From positions 638,001 to 702,000 of the forward strand of contig JAFEMH010000166.1 of the NCBI GenBank assembly GCA_022495995.1: 64,000 nucleotides of DNA, in the 5' to 3' direction. This document shows, in pieces, positions 33,398-44,944 of this stretch (position 1 is its first letter; each line of letters begins with the position of its first letter). This DNA comes from Adenophora triphylla var. japonica (Eukaryota; Streptophyta; Magnoliopsida; Asterales; Campanulaceae). Position numbers and translations under genes: made by a program. A model generated the notes under the pieces. That model ran no database searches, was not told the DNA's origin, and saw nothing but the letters and a program-made list of their open reading frames with translations.

Positions 33398-33863
33398 AAG
33401 AAAAATAAAAAAAAATATAAAAAAAAAAGTGCAAAAAGAGTAATACCCAGCTAGGCTGAAAACCCTAAAAAGGGCGGTCTAGGCAAAAAACAGGGCTGCA
33501 CATAAAAAAATAGTTCACCAGAATGAACTACGAAGACCTGAGCCCCTTAGTCTTTCTTGTAAAAGGGGAACGTAGGCAGCCATATATGGTTCGGTCTAAA
33601 CAATAAATAAAAATAAAGGGCATTTCAGTTTTCATAAAACGGGTCCCAAGCAATAAGACATTTGAATTTCCATGAAATTGTGTCTTGATTAATTTCTAAG
33701 ATAATATTTCTTGCTCATTACAAGTTAAAAACTTCTTGATGAGTTCAAGCACGGTCTACTCTTGACTCTGCTAACCTGCTACAAAGATCTAAAATACAAA
33801 AAATGCCTAAATAAACTAATGTGTTTGCAAAATGACAATAAGGGAATCCTAAGAAAATATCTA
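33398..33863. other. Spacer after Gypsy pol
   Basis: A-rich non-coding sequence (aaaaaaaaatataaaaaaaaaagtgc at about 33408), then sequence without coding signal on either strand up to the antisense ORF. Confidence 0.4.
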
Positions 33864-35453
33864 TCAATCGTCATTCGCTGAGTCTTCTTTGGTCTTCTTC
33901 CCTTTACCTCGACCCCGTCGAGTTTTCTTTCTCTTCTTCTCTAGAATGTCGGTATCCCTCATTCCGATCTCCGGTATCCTCACTGGAGCCTCTACCAAAC
34001 CCGTGTCAATAAGTGCCTTTTCTACACGAGCACGAGTCCGCACTTCCTCCCTCTGAGCCTCAGTCAAAGGAGCAATCTCGGACAATCTCTTGTATCGAGC
34101 CTCCATATCTCTGATCAGGTCACCCGACTGGTTATGGCGACTCGCCTTAGCCTCAGTCTCCCTCAGAGTCCTACTCGAGTCGCAGTCAGCCCCCAATAAA
34201 GCCTGACGTCTCTCCCCAGAATGACACAGGTCGCTCCCATTTCCCTCTCGTACCGGTCAAGTAGACGGTGGTCAAGATGGTACTCTTCCTGCTCCCGAAG
34301 ATAGCCACGGGTGGGAAAGCGGTGTATGTCCAAGCCCTCGAGAAGAATGAGAAGGCTGCATTTGGATCCCTCATATCCAATGGCATCACCTCCATGGTCC
34401 GAATGTCCTCCCAATCACTCAATGGTTCCTGTAAGGCCCCGAACTGCCTGGATACCAAGCAGGGAATGTAGAAAGACGACCAGCAGAACCCTGGAACCCT
34501 CACTATATAGGACTCCTGAAATATCCTCCTGGTCTGCAACCTCCAGTGAGGTATCCACCAACGGATGTCCGAAGTGGATATCCTAGCCATCATCAGCTCC
34601 CAGCTACCCTGGTCCTGTTGCCTTGGTGCACCTCTCCGAGAAATCACCCAAGGGCACTGAGTCGAAAAAGCCCCTGGCAAAGCCCCGAGCCTCTCCTGCA
34701 GCCATAAAGTCGCACTGAGACTCCCGAGACCTCATGAAATGGTCTCCCCTAGCCATCCTGTCAATGCCATGCAATGTCTCTCCCAAAAAACCGGTGGGAC
34801 GATGTCCTTCCTAGCTCTGATGGCGACCATGAGACCACCATGACAGATCCCCACGGACTCGGCGGTGAACGGAGCGAGAAGATATGCGAGAGAATAAAGG
34901 CATCCATAGCTACCGTGGTCGCGGCCATAGCCGGGAGACCCAAACACACCGGGATATCAGAAAGGTCAATCCTGTCCGGGGCTATCATCATCCCCTCAGC
35001 CTCTTCCAAAGAAATCTGCATAAAAGATGCAAGCTTTGTCGCCACCGGCATGTCTTCGATCAGAGGAATCGATATAGCCTCAATTTCGGGACCCCCAATC
35101 AAGGCTCGGAAGTCTTCATGCATTGGGACAATCTCGTTGTAAGAAAAGCAGTAAACGTGTCTCCGGACGTCCCAAAACCTTGCTGCTGCTCTCAAAAGGT
35201 CCCAATCGGGCGGGAGATCCCTCAAATGCCATAAAGACTTGATCTTGAAAGAAGAATCAAGCATCCCCTTGTGAAATTGGAAGTTGTATTTCACCCAAGA
35301 TTGAAGATCGGACAGAAAACAGTCTCGCTTCCCCCTTTGCAATCTGACGGGCTTCTCCATTGCAAAATGACCAAAGATGGTGTCTTTAAGTCCAATATGT
35401 GCTCTGGGAACAATTGGGACAAGTCTAGAGTGAAAATGAAATGAAATGGCCAA
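33864..35453 (-). pseudogene. Gypsy antisense ORF B, plant-mobile-domain-like protein
   Basis: A minus-strand frame starts at 35453. It contains SLWHLRDLPPDWDLLRAAAR, FWDVRRHVYCFSYNEIVPMH and EDFRALIGGPEIEAI. This resembles the plant mobile domain found in transposon-encoded and MAIL-type proteins (aromatic WD..RH.F.F...E..PT..DF..L pattern). Homologous sequence continues in other frames (34947-34732, 34680-34186). It ends in a basic tail (KKRKKTRRGRGKGKKTKEDS) at 33864. Antisense ORFs in this position are known from Retand/Ogre-type elements. Frameshifts at about 34870, 34700 and 34190 break it here. Function in the element is unknown. Confidence 0.6.
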
Positions 35454-35889
35454 GCCTTGCTTTTATTCAGAAAATAACCAGTCCAGACGGGCTGTGAGCC
35501 GCACGGCCTCATTTGCCCTCAGGTCCATGCCGCACGGCTACATTTGCCATCTGCAGAAAAAATCTGCAGCAACCAAAGTTGCTGCCCAAGGGAGTTTTTC
35601 ACCCCATTTTCTCAACCAAGACCTGTACAAAAACATGTTCAAAGGTCACCCAAGCATTTATATATCATTATAAATCATTTTGGGCCCGTTTCAGCCCCAA
35701 TTCCAAGCAAAAAGCTTCCCCGAGGCTCAAGTAATATGCAAATTAATAAAAGCATAAATAGAAAAGCAAATAAAACAGTAATACATTGTTTTCGCCCTAT
35801 CGGCGCCCAAATAAAGCAAAAAATAAACAAAGTGTGCATAAAAACGTGTTCATTGTTTGTTTTTGTTCCTAATCCACTCTAGAGACCTC
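35454..35889 (-). promoter_or_regulatory. Region upstream of antisense ORF B with paired motif
   Basis: A non-coding interval between the two antisense ORFs. It has two copies of the 19-bp motif at 35498 and 35529 (31 bp apart), matching the pair in the LTR. A promoter role for ORF B is inference. Confidence 0.4.
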
Positions 35890-37740
35890 CTAGGCCTCCG
35901 ATTCTTCTTCTTCTTCATCGCTACTCAGCTCATAGACGCTAGCCTCCCTCACCAAGTCCTCCGGGTCGCTCACATCAGACAGATGGACATTGTCTTGCTC
36001 GTACTCAGCCAGCTGCACCAGGATGTCAGCATTGGGTCCTCATCCCCGAGGCCTGGCGCTAGAAGAGTACTCCGAAGCCGATGAGGAGGATGCTGTGCCC
36101 CCGACGTGCCTCCTCTTGCACCCGGGCTCCTGTGCGTCCGCTGCCGCCTTTGAAGTGCGAGCCGGCTTCCTCGAAGGGGCCGGCACATGTCCTTCCGGCC
36201 CCTGTTTCACGACCAATGCAGCCGTAAGTGCGAGCTGGAACCTGAGGAAAAGAGGAGAAAAATCTCAGAAAAATCTCAGAATTGCAAAAAGCAAAGAAAT
36301 CTGAAAGAGGGAAAAGATCCTAAAAGTATACTTACAGTGCTGTCAGGCGGCAAGGTATACTGGGGCTCCCTAGTGTCGGGGACAGGAATCCTCATCCTCC
36401 TTGGAACTCCGTGGACCACGTATGAAATGTGCGCAGAAGGGATCGGCGGGTCAGAAGGCTCGTCCTCCCCATATCCCTGAGTGACCGCCAGCTTCATCAG
36501 CTTTTGTGGCATCCTCAGGCGCTGCTCCACAAACACAGCGTAGGGAGTATCCATGTCAAAATACTCCTCGGCGGCCACGCCTGCCTGATATCTAGCAATC
36601 TCATCCGCCTGGCAATCCCTGGGCTGTAGCATCCATGCTGGAGGATCATGGGGAGTAATGGCGTCCAATGGAGGGACATGGCCATGCTGCCTAGAAAATC
36701 GGTCCCCCAAATAGATGACATCACATGTCATCCCAGTCAGCCATCTCCTCTGCCTCGTCGCCTCAATGGCCTCTCCTAGCAAAATCTCCGGATACCTGCC
36801 CCAAGGGTAGAAGTCCACTCCATCGTGCCCATCCTTATTAATGATTGGCTTCACCATCTTGTAATCAAAGGTGATCCGGGTCTTCCCCGTGAACTTATCC
36901 CTCGCACCTCCCCTCCAGTGAACCATAGCAGGGAAGATGGTGATATCGCTCTGTTGGTTCCACGGAAAGAACCCAATCACCTCACAGAACCAGACCTGCA
37001 TGTTCAAAACATCAAAAAGGGTCATTTTTCTTTCATAAAAGTCTCAAGACAAGAAAAGAAAGAGAAAAGAAAGAGGGACTACCTCAAGGGCAAATGAAAA
37101 GCAGTCCATGGAGCGGCCTTGTTCAGATGCATATCCGAGAGAGAAATATAGCTCTGCTAATCCGGCCTCTCCCCAGGAGACCGTCCCAATCCCATCTACG
37201 TCCTCAAGAGAGTCGAGAAGGCAAGTCATGGCCAGAGTCCCAGAATTTGCGAAGATGGTGACCGACAGCATCAACCACACAAAGGCTCTAGCAAGCTGGT
37301 GGGCAGTCACCTCACTAACGGCAAAGTCCCGTATGCAGTTCTGGACTGCCACCTCGACGTTCCTCGTCTCCATTCCCAGCCCTTTGGGAATCAGCTCAAA
37401 CCCGACCAAAGCTCTGAACTCCTCCGCTATGATGTGGTCCCTTCAAGTCACAGGCCTCCCAGTGAACTGTAGGCCAGTGATAGCTGTAAAATCAGCGGGA
37501 GTCACTGTCAGCTCTCCCCCAGCTAAGATGAAAGCTGTGGGTGGTATCCCACCAAAACTCAGATAGGGCCTGGACCAAGCCCTTGCTCTTAGAGGTGATG
37601 TGGATCCCCCTGCCGATCACCTCAATGAATAAATCTAGGCCGGTAGCCCGCACCAGCTGCTTGGGGTTCGCCCCATTCTTCTCGAAATCTGGCATCCTCT
37701 CTCGTAGCCTGACAGCAATCTCAGAAGGACCTCTAGACTT
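35890..37740 (-). pseudogene. Gypsy antisense ORF A, spliced plant-mobile-domain-like protein
   Basis: Minus-strand pieces read ALSEFWWDTTHSFHLSWG, then GFELIPKGLGMETRNVEVAV, AHQLARAFVWLMLSVTIFAN, SGTLAMTCLLDSLEDVDGIG and TVSWGEAGLAELYFSLGYAS. They join across a GT-AG intron (36996-37082) to VWFCEVIGFFPWNQ. This is a plant-mobile-domain-like protein with an N-terminal helical fold. A second GT-AG intron appears at 36242-36335. The C-terminus is acidic (ELSSDEEEEESEA) and stops at 35890. Internal stops at about 37440 and 36045 and a frameshift at about 37520 show it is not intact. The preserved introns mean it was transcribed independently of the genomic RNA, in antisense. Confidence 0.6.
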
Positions 37741-38874
37741 GTTCTCCTGTAGACAAGCACAGCAAAGAAATGTGTCAGTCCTTCATCTCATTTCAAAAGC
37801 ATGCATATCTTCAAAAGTGCACATATTTTCAAAAGAAAAGCATTCATAAAATTTTTTCTAGCATCCTTTGCATAGAAAACACGTCTTTCATCACTTGAAA
37901 CACGTCATGTCAAATCATATTGCTTTCCTAAAGCACAAAATCACAATTTTCAAAATTCTTTGCACATAAGCATTATTTTTCAACAAAGTGGCATGCATGA
38001 ATCCTTTTCATCTTCCAAAATCCTGTTTTCTCATTGATAATCAAAATTTTGACCTAGTTCTAGCACATGCAAGGGCTTCATCTCACTTTACACAATTATC
38101 ATTCTTACTTTACTTTCGAGAAAAAAGTGGGTCATTTCCATTATTTTTGTCAAATAAATTCTACATGCATGTTCTTAGCCTCATAGGTTATTCATCAATG
38201 TCTCAAAGTCATTCAAAAATCCTAGGAAAATCCTAGAAAATTCCTAAAATTCGGGTCAAGCCCTAAATCAATTAAAATCGACGGAATTGAGCCAAATAAG
38301 AATGCTTACCCCAACCGATCACGGGTTCGTCGATTTGTGCTCCCTTCTCCCCGGATAGAGCTCCGATGGAGGTGCAAGAAAGTCGTACTTCCTCTTCGTT
38401 CGAACGAGTTCCTTCCTCCTCCTTTGAGCGGCCGCAGAGATGTTCCTCCTTGCTTGCCTTGGCACCGGATCCATTCTTGATCAAAGGAAGCAAGGGGATT
38501 GAAAGAATTTCGAATTCTCTTCCTCTCTTCTCTCTCTCTCCCTCGGCTGGAATGGGCGGCAGTAATGCCCAATAGCCCGTTCAAATCTGATTTTAAATAA
38601 TCTGGAAAAATTAATCTTTCAGCCGTACGGCTTCTTTTGCCTCCCTCTCATGTCGGGCGGCTTCTTTCGCTCTGAGCAGAAATTATAATTTTGCCCCTGG
38701 ACTTTCCACTTGGGCATCCAATTCCCGTTATCCTTTAAACTAAGATAACACCTTTTTCAGAAGATATCCCTTATCTCCTAAGCAATTAAGCTTTCTTCCC
38801 AGTCGCCTCCGTTAATTCCGTTATAACGGGATAACGCTAGGTGACAACCTCCGAATTGTCGAAATCCGAACTTT
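37741..38874. other. Spacer upstream of antisense ORF A with paired motif
   Basis: Contains catcctttgcat-like words shared with the LTR (about 37860). A CT/GA-rich segment at about 38340-38560 may be the antisense leader. Two copies of the 19-bp motif start at 38622 and 38652 (30 bp apart). No protein is recognised. Confidence 0.4.
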
Positions 38875-39450
38875 AGCTACCTCTATCACGAATAGTGAAG
38901 TATGCTCGAGTTCTTCTAAACTCTAGCTACCTCTATCACGAATAGTGAAGTATGCTCAAGTTCTTCTAAACTTCAGCTACCTCTATCATGAATAGTGAAG
39001 TATGCTCAAGTTCTTCTAAACTTAAGCTACCTCTATCACGAATAGTGAAGTATGCTCAAGTTCTCCTAACTTTAGCTACCTCTATCACAGATAGTGAAGT
39101 ATGCTCAAGTTCTTCTAACTTTAGCTACCTCTATCACGAATAGTGAAGTATGCTCAAGTTCTTCTAACTTTAGCTACCTCTATCACAGATAGTGACGTAC
39201 GCTCAAGTTCTTCTAACTTTAGCTACCTCTATCACGAATAGTGAAGTATGCTAAGTTTTCCAAACTTTAGCTGCCTCTATCCACTCGATGGTGACGTAAG
39301 TTGTAGTTTCCTCAGGTGACAACCTCCATTAATTGTCAACCAGGTGAAAACCTCCATTAATTGTCAATCAGGTGACAACCTCCATTAATTGTCAATCAGG
39401 TGACAACCTCCATTAATTGTCAATCAGGTGACAACCTCCATTAATTGTCA
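38875..39450 (+). repeat. Two tandem-repeat clusters in the Gypsy 3' region
   Basis: About nine copies of a 48-50-bp unit (agctacctctatcacgaata gtgaagtatgctc) run from 38875 to 39300. Five copies of a 28-bp unit (aggtgacaacctccattaat tgtcaatc) run from 39313 to 39450. Spacing is regular with no spacers of independent sequence. Confidence 0.9.
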
Positions 39451-40036
39451 AAACCTTCAAGGATCCTAGACATCATTCCTAACCTATCTAGTGATGCTTG
39501 AACTACGATCAAGGTTTGATTCCTCCGGGATACGTAGGTAGCCTTTTATAAAAGGTCCAGCTATTCGACCACTTTGGTCACCCTGTTTCTTCGTTACTCC
39601 TCAGTGATGAAGTAGTCCCTCATAGAGACTTTGTTATCTGACCACCTAGGTCATTTCTAGCATATCCCCAGTAGGATCAATTGCCTGACCTCCTATGTCA
39701 TTTCCTCTTCTATTTTCCCCAAAGAAGAGACCAGTTTTCTCTTCTCCATTCCTCAGCGGATCTTATTCTGAACTACGGCCTGGCTTGATTCCTCCGGGAT
39801 ACGTAGGTAGCCTACCTTAGGTTCAGCCAATTCGTCACATAAGACACCCCATTCCCCAGCGGATCTTTTCCGAACTACGACCTGGCTTGATTCCCACTCG
39901 GGATACGTAGGTAGCCTTCCGAAGGTTCAGCCACTCGACCACCTTGGTCACCCGATCCGTCTCGGCATTCGCCAGATTGGATCCTTTTCTATCGACAACC
40001 CCACTCGCCTTGCAAGTGACGTTGCCGAGGGGCTTC
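39451..40036 (+). repeat. Longer degenerate repeats before the 3' LTR
   Basis: Three variants of ctacgacctggcttgattcc followed by gggatacgtaggtagcc (about 39505, 39775, 39876), with caccttggtcacc words between. The segment ends in the short purine-rich stretch gccgaggggcttc just before the LTR at 40037, the likely polypurine tract. Confidence 0.6.
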
Positions 40037-41759
40037 TGTAAGTACCCAAATCTGGCTCATGCCTTCCGGTTAAACTTTTCGGCAATTTCGGTAAGTTTTC
40101 CGGTAATTCCCCGAACCTTCCTAGTGTTTCGGAAATATTCCGGAACTGTTCCAAATTAATTAAGGGCTGAAAGGGAGGCTTATCCATTAAGAAACACATT
40201 TTTCTTAATTGGGAGGAAAGTTCTAGAATGTGCCACCTTGCATGTTTCTAGAAATGCTGAGTCATTGTGGATAATGCCGCACGACTGCATTAGCCAAAGA
40301 CCTCCAGCCACACGGCTTCATTCGCTCTTCCCAGACTGCCTATAAATAGAGCCCTCCTCTACCCATTTTAATCATCAACAAAAAACACAATATCACCACA
40401 ATACGAAGAAGACACTCCAAGAAGCTGCTGGAAGTTCAAGAAGGTGAAGAAGAAAGCCAAGAAGCCCCCCCTCCCTCCTCCTTGAAGATCCAAGATTGAT
40501 CCTTCCTCCTAGCTCCACCCCCAAAGAAGAAGAGGCCACCATTGGTAACCTCTCACGCCCTAACTTTGCATCCTAATTGCTCTATATGAATTAATTTGCT
40601 CATTGCATTCATATATTGTTACTATCTTTGCTTGGGACTTGGTAGTTTAAAGATCATATCATCCCCCTTCCCCCTTTGCATGCATTAGACATCCCTTGCC
40701 ATTAAAGATGTAATATTCATATATAAAGGTGCATCCTTTGCACCTAAAAACCCTATTTTTACATAAAAATATCATCTTTATGCATCATTTGCATATAAAG
40801 ATCAAGTCTTTATCATAAAAATGCATCCTTTGCACATAAAATCCTTTTTCATGCATCCTTTGCATTTAAGATCATATCTTTATCCTAAATTAGCATCCTA
40901 TGCTTTTCAAAATGCAATCTTTATGGATCATTTGCATATTTGAATCCCAATTTCTTCATAAAAATGCATCCTTTGCATAAAAATCATGTCTTTACATAAA
41001 AAATGCATCCTTTGCAATAAAGATCACCTCTTTAAATCAAATGCATCCTTTGCAACCCAAAATGTCATCTTTTCACTAAAAATGTCATTTTTACATGCAT
41101 TCCCCCATGTTCCTATTAGCAACCTCGGAACGGACCAGTGTAAAGATCCTATCTTTACATCGTTTCTTCCATAAAGGTTTCATGATCTCTTTAGAAAGGG
41201 ACAACCTTGAACCCTATATCTCCAATTATCGCTTAAGACGAGTATGAAGCATCTATATGAGCTCGACCGTCTTAAAGCGTAGGATTGATGGGCTAAGGAC
41301 CCTCCTTTTCTAAAGAACCTCATCTTTGACTATAAAGAGAGTCATTCTCTCGATCACGCAAGTCCCGAGGTTAAAAAGCGATGATCACAAGTCCAAGATG
41401 AGGACGGGATCAAAATCCCGAATACATAAAATCCAAGAAATCCCGAGCGACAACCAATAAATGGTTTGTACGTCCGGAAGACAACTTGGGACATTCCCCC
41501 CCCCTTATTTTCAAACACATGCACACAAGAAAGCACACAAGCAAGCACGGTTAATGGAATCTTGGGAGACTTGCTCCGGCAAGGCACCTTGGGTGAACGA
41601 CGATCCGTTCTTCCCAAGGGATAACTTAACCTCCGAACCCATAAAAAACCTTTTTTTCAAAGTTTTGAGGTAATCAAAATGGCGTGGCGACTCCGTTTTT
41701 CAAATTAAACCGGATGTCTTCAAACTCGCGTGAATCCAAAATTTGGGCACACATTCACA
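40037..41759 (+). repeat. Gypsy element 3' LTR
   Basis: It nearly matches 21980-23685, with scattered substitutions and small indels (for example 41500-41530). It has the same TATA box, paired motif and catcctttgcat series. Confidence 0.95.
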
Positions 41760-41764
41760 GGTAG

Positions 41765-42030
41765 TGCAATTGCCACTACTGGAGAAGAAGATGCAGTATA
41801 TACTTTGTGTCTTGCTATCCTACAACATTTTGTAGGAAATACAACTTCAATTGCTGAGAAGTTGCAAACACTTCTCCAAAACCTTAGATGTCCATCTTTA
41901 ACCCATTTTAGATGGTATAAAGATACATTTTTATCTAGGGTCTACCAATTAAACAACCCTAATTCTACCCATTGGAAAGCTAAATTTATAGATGGCCTTC
42001 CTCATCTTTTTGCTGAAAAGGTTTGACAAT
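41765..42030 (+). pseudogene. Pararetrovirus coat protein, core part
   Basis: It resumes immediately after the Gypsy target duplication with EEDAVYTLCLAILQHFVGNT, FRWYKDTFLSRVYQ and WKAKFIDGLPHLFAEKV, a typical caulimovirid coat-protein core. A stop follows at 42025. It belongs with 21353-21979. Confidence 0.8.
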
Positions 42031-42671
42031 CATTAAGGATAAAAAAATGATGAAATAAATATTAATAATTCTGAATTAATATATGGGCAACTAATTAGTG
42101 GTTGTATAAATTAAGGGTTAGCTTTGTGTAATGACATTAAGCTAAAAAATCAATTAAAAAGCAAAAGTTATCAGAAAAACATCAACTTGGTGAATTTTGT
42201 GAGCAATTTGTTTTTGACCTGGGGAAATCCTTGACTCCTGAAAAAAATATTAAAGTAAATAAAAAACATAAAATTGTGTATAAGAAAAATAAATCTTATA
42301 AAAACAAAGAAAAATATTATGAGAATCCTTATAAAAAGAATTATAAGAGACATTATTATAAGGCTAAGCCCAAGAAAAAGGGAAAAGGATTTATGCCTAA
42401 AAATGAAAAAAGAAAAGCTAAAAAGCTTGATATAAGTTGCCATAAATGTGGTAAGATTGGCCATTATACTAATCAATGCTGGACAAAAAAAGCCCTTAAT
42501 GAAATAGAGGATGAACAATTGTGTTCACAATTAAAGAAGATAATGCTTGTTAATTCTGAAGAAGAATTAAAATCTTCTAATGAAGAAGATTTAGGTTTAA
42601 TTGATGAGACTTCTTCAGACTCATCAGCTCATGATAAAAATAATTGCGAGTGTAATGAAGTAACCTATTAG
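42031..42671 (+). pseudogene. Pararetrovirus coat protein, basic region and zinc knuckle
   Basis: From 42231 a lysine/tyrosine-rich stretch (KNKEKYYENPYKKNYKRHYY) leads to the CCHC knuckle CHKCGKIGHYTNQC, which binds nucleic acid in the viral particle. An acidic serine-rich segment follows (EEELKSSNEEDLGLIDETSS). The stop at 42669 and stops at 42031-42230 show decay. Confidence 0.85.
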
Positions 42672-42686
42672 AAATCCATAGTTGAT

Positions 42687-43363
42687 ATGCATGGATTAAA
42701 TGTTATAAATGCTTATCAAGAAAAAGCATTAAAAATAATAGAATCAATTAAGAATCCTGATTTAAAGGAAAAAATAATTAAAACCTTAATTAAGGATAAT
42801 AAGGAATCACCTTTGATAATCGAGGCACCTTACCAATTAAGTGAGATTTTGCATAGATTTCAACAATCTAATGTAAAAGAAACACATGTTTCTATTAATG
42901 ATTTAAAAAGAGAAAAAACTTATTAAAATCTGAAATATCTCAGATTAAACAAAATAATGAAGCCCTATCAACAAGAATGACCTTGTTAGAAACAAAATCT
43001 CTTAAATTAAAGAAAATACAAGATGTTGCGTCTACAAGCAATACTGAGAAAGATATTGCTTCCTTCGGTAATACTGATATAAAGGGATACTTAAATTTTT
43101 TAGACCAGGTTACATCACAAAAATGGTTTGTGAAAATAACTCTAGTAATTAATAGAGATTTTATATTCAAAAATGAGATAACACTGATTGATAGTGGTGC
43201 TGATTTAAATTGTTTACAAGAAGGAATTATTCACACTAAATATTTTTCAAAAATAACTCAATCTCTTACCCAGGCAGGAGGAGATAAATTAAGAGTTAAA
43301 TATAAATTATCTGATGCTTATATTTGTAATCAAAATGTGTGTTTACCCACATCTTTATCTTAG
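42687..43363 (+). pseudogene. Pararetrovirus protease region
   Basis: Frame 42687-42926 is a lysine-rich linker. Frame 42977-43363 contains the aspartic protease active site in TLIDSGADLNCLQEG, with the hydrophobic-D-S-G-A pattern of caulimovirid proteases. The frames are separated by a stop and a shift at about 42925-42977, and a stop at 43361 separates protease from RT. Confidence 0.8.
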
Positions 43364-43457
43364 TTAAAGGTCTTACCCATAGAATTATATTGGAAACTCC
43401 TTCATAATATTATGCCAATAAATAATATTGACCAAACAGGAGTATCTACCATAATAG

Positions 43458-44302
43458 ATGGTAAAGAAATTATTTGAATTTATAACTGATCCTCAAACCC
43501 GTATGCTTAATGAAGTAAGAGATGTTATTTTAAATAAAGAAAAACAATTATGTTTTCAACAACTCAAAAGGAGTAATATTCAGAATCAAATTAAATTAAT
43601 TGAGCAACACTTTAATAATGAGATTTGTAATAGCTTACCCAATGCTTTTTGGGATAGAAAGAAACACTTTGTTTCTTTACCTTATGTAGAGGGTTTTGAC
43701 GAAAAACAAATACCTACAAAGGCTAGGCCGGCTCAAATGAACCGAGAATATTTAAAATTATGCAAAAATGAAATTAAGTCTCTTTTAGAGAAAAAATTAA
43801 TTAGAAAGTCTAAATCTCCTTGGAGCTGCACTGCTTTCTATGTCAATATTGAAATGGATTAGATATACAATTCCTAATAAAAAAAGATTTATTAGATAAA
43901 TTGTCTGATGCTTTAATCTTTTCGAAATTCGACATGAAATCTGAATATTGGCAGATTCAAATTAATGAATCTGATAGATATAAGACTGCTTTTACGATTT
44001 TCTTTGGGCACTACGAATGGAATGTAATGCCCTTTGAATTAAAAAATGCTCCTTCTGAATTTCAGAACATTATGAATGATATTTTTAATCCATACACAGA
44101 ATTTATAATTGTTTATATTGATGATGTTTTAGTATTTTCTAAAACAATTGATCAACATATTAAACATTTAAAAATATTTAAAAATTTGATAATTCATAAT
44201 GGGTTAGTTATATCTGCACCCAAGATGAAATTATTTCAAACTCAAGTTAGATTTTTGGGTCATAATATTGATCAAGGAAGAATTATTCCTATAGATAGAA
44301 GT
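43458..44302 (+). pseudogene. Pararetrovirus reverse transcriptase, N-terminal and active-site part
   Basis: 43458-43862 covers the RT entry (IPTKARPAQMNREYLKLCKN, KKLIRKSKSPWSCTAFYVN). A deletion and stop at about 43850-43900 remove the segment between this and KFDMKSEYWQIQINESD. 43901 onward carries the active site YIDD in FIIVYIDDVLVFSKT and LGHNIDQGRIIPI. The MULE-like insertion at 44303 then interrupts it. Confidence 0.88.
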
Positions 44303-44935
44303 AGGGCAATCAACCTACTAAGGTACCGTACTTTCACTTTTTTTTTCAAATAAGGTAACGTACAAACTAGTTACTTATTTTGGTATCGTACTTTCAAAAT
44401 TAATATCAAATAAGGTATTGGACCAAATTTTTAACTAACGTCGTTAAAAATTTAACTGACTTGTCAACCTCGTTTAGGGGTGGGGGCCGGGTAGAGGAGG
44501 GGGATGGGGGGTAGGTAGGGGTGGGTTGGGTTGGGTAGTTGGGTGGGTGGGTGGGGAGGATAGGGCGGAGGGGGGGAGGGTGGAAGCGGGGGGATGGTGG
44601 GGGAAGGGGGGGGTGAGGGGTGGGTGGATGGGGGCAGGGGGCAGGTGTGGGTGGGCAGGGTGGTGGCAGTAGGGCGGGGGGAAGTGGGGCAGGCGGGTTG
44701 GGTGGGGGGTGGGGGGGGGGGCGTGTGGGGGGGTGGGGGGGGGGGTGGGGCGGGGGGGGGTAGTAACGAGGTTGACAAGTCCGTTAGATTTTTTAACGAC
44801 GTTAGTTAAAAATTTGGTGGGATACCTTATTTGAAATTACTTTTGAAAGTACGATACCTAAGTTAGTAACTAGTTACTACGTTACCTTATTTGAAAATGG
44901 ACCTTAAATACGATACCTTCCTTGGTAATTATTCC
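44303..44935. mobile_element. MULE-like element with G-rich core
   Basis: A 9-bp target duplication gatagaagt (44294-44302 and 44936-44944) fits Mutator-like transposition. The ends are imperfect inverted repeats: aaggtaccgtactttcac near the left, and aaggtatcgtatttaagg on the opposite strand near the right. Inner inverted words such as ctaacgtcgttaaa and gacttgtcaacctcgt recur on the right. The core (about 44476-44762) is almost entirely G with T and A on the plus strand. No transposase. Confidence 0.8.
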
Positions 44936-44944
44936 GATAGAAGT

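Larger units (their letters stand above)
21980..41759 (+). mobile_element. Tat/Ogre-type Gypsy LTR retrotransposon inserted in the pararetrovirus
   Basis: It is flanked by the target duplication ggtag (21975-21979 and 41760-41764). The LTRs are 21980-23685 and 40037-41759. The length is 19,780 bp, or about 16.2 kb without the nested Copia-type element. Features that place it in the Tat/Ogre group are the primer site tggcgactccgctgggga (reported as tRNA-Arg type in that group), pol followed by a long 3' region, two RNase H-like domains, antisense ORFs and tandem repeats before the 3' LTR. The coding region is frameshifted throughout. Confidence 0.93.

Noticed and set aside
38875..39450. Regular repeats resembling a CRISPR array
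   Set aside because: These are direct tandem repeats without unique spacers, in a plant retrotransposon.
44464..44809. Proline-rich and glycine-rich open frames on opposite strands
   Set aside because: They are produced by the G-rich low-complexity core of a MULE-like element; no start context or protein similarity.
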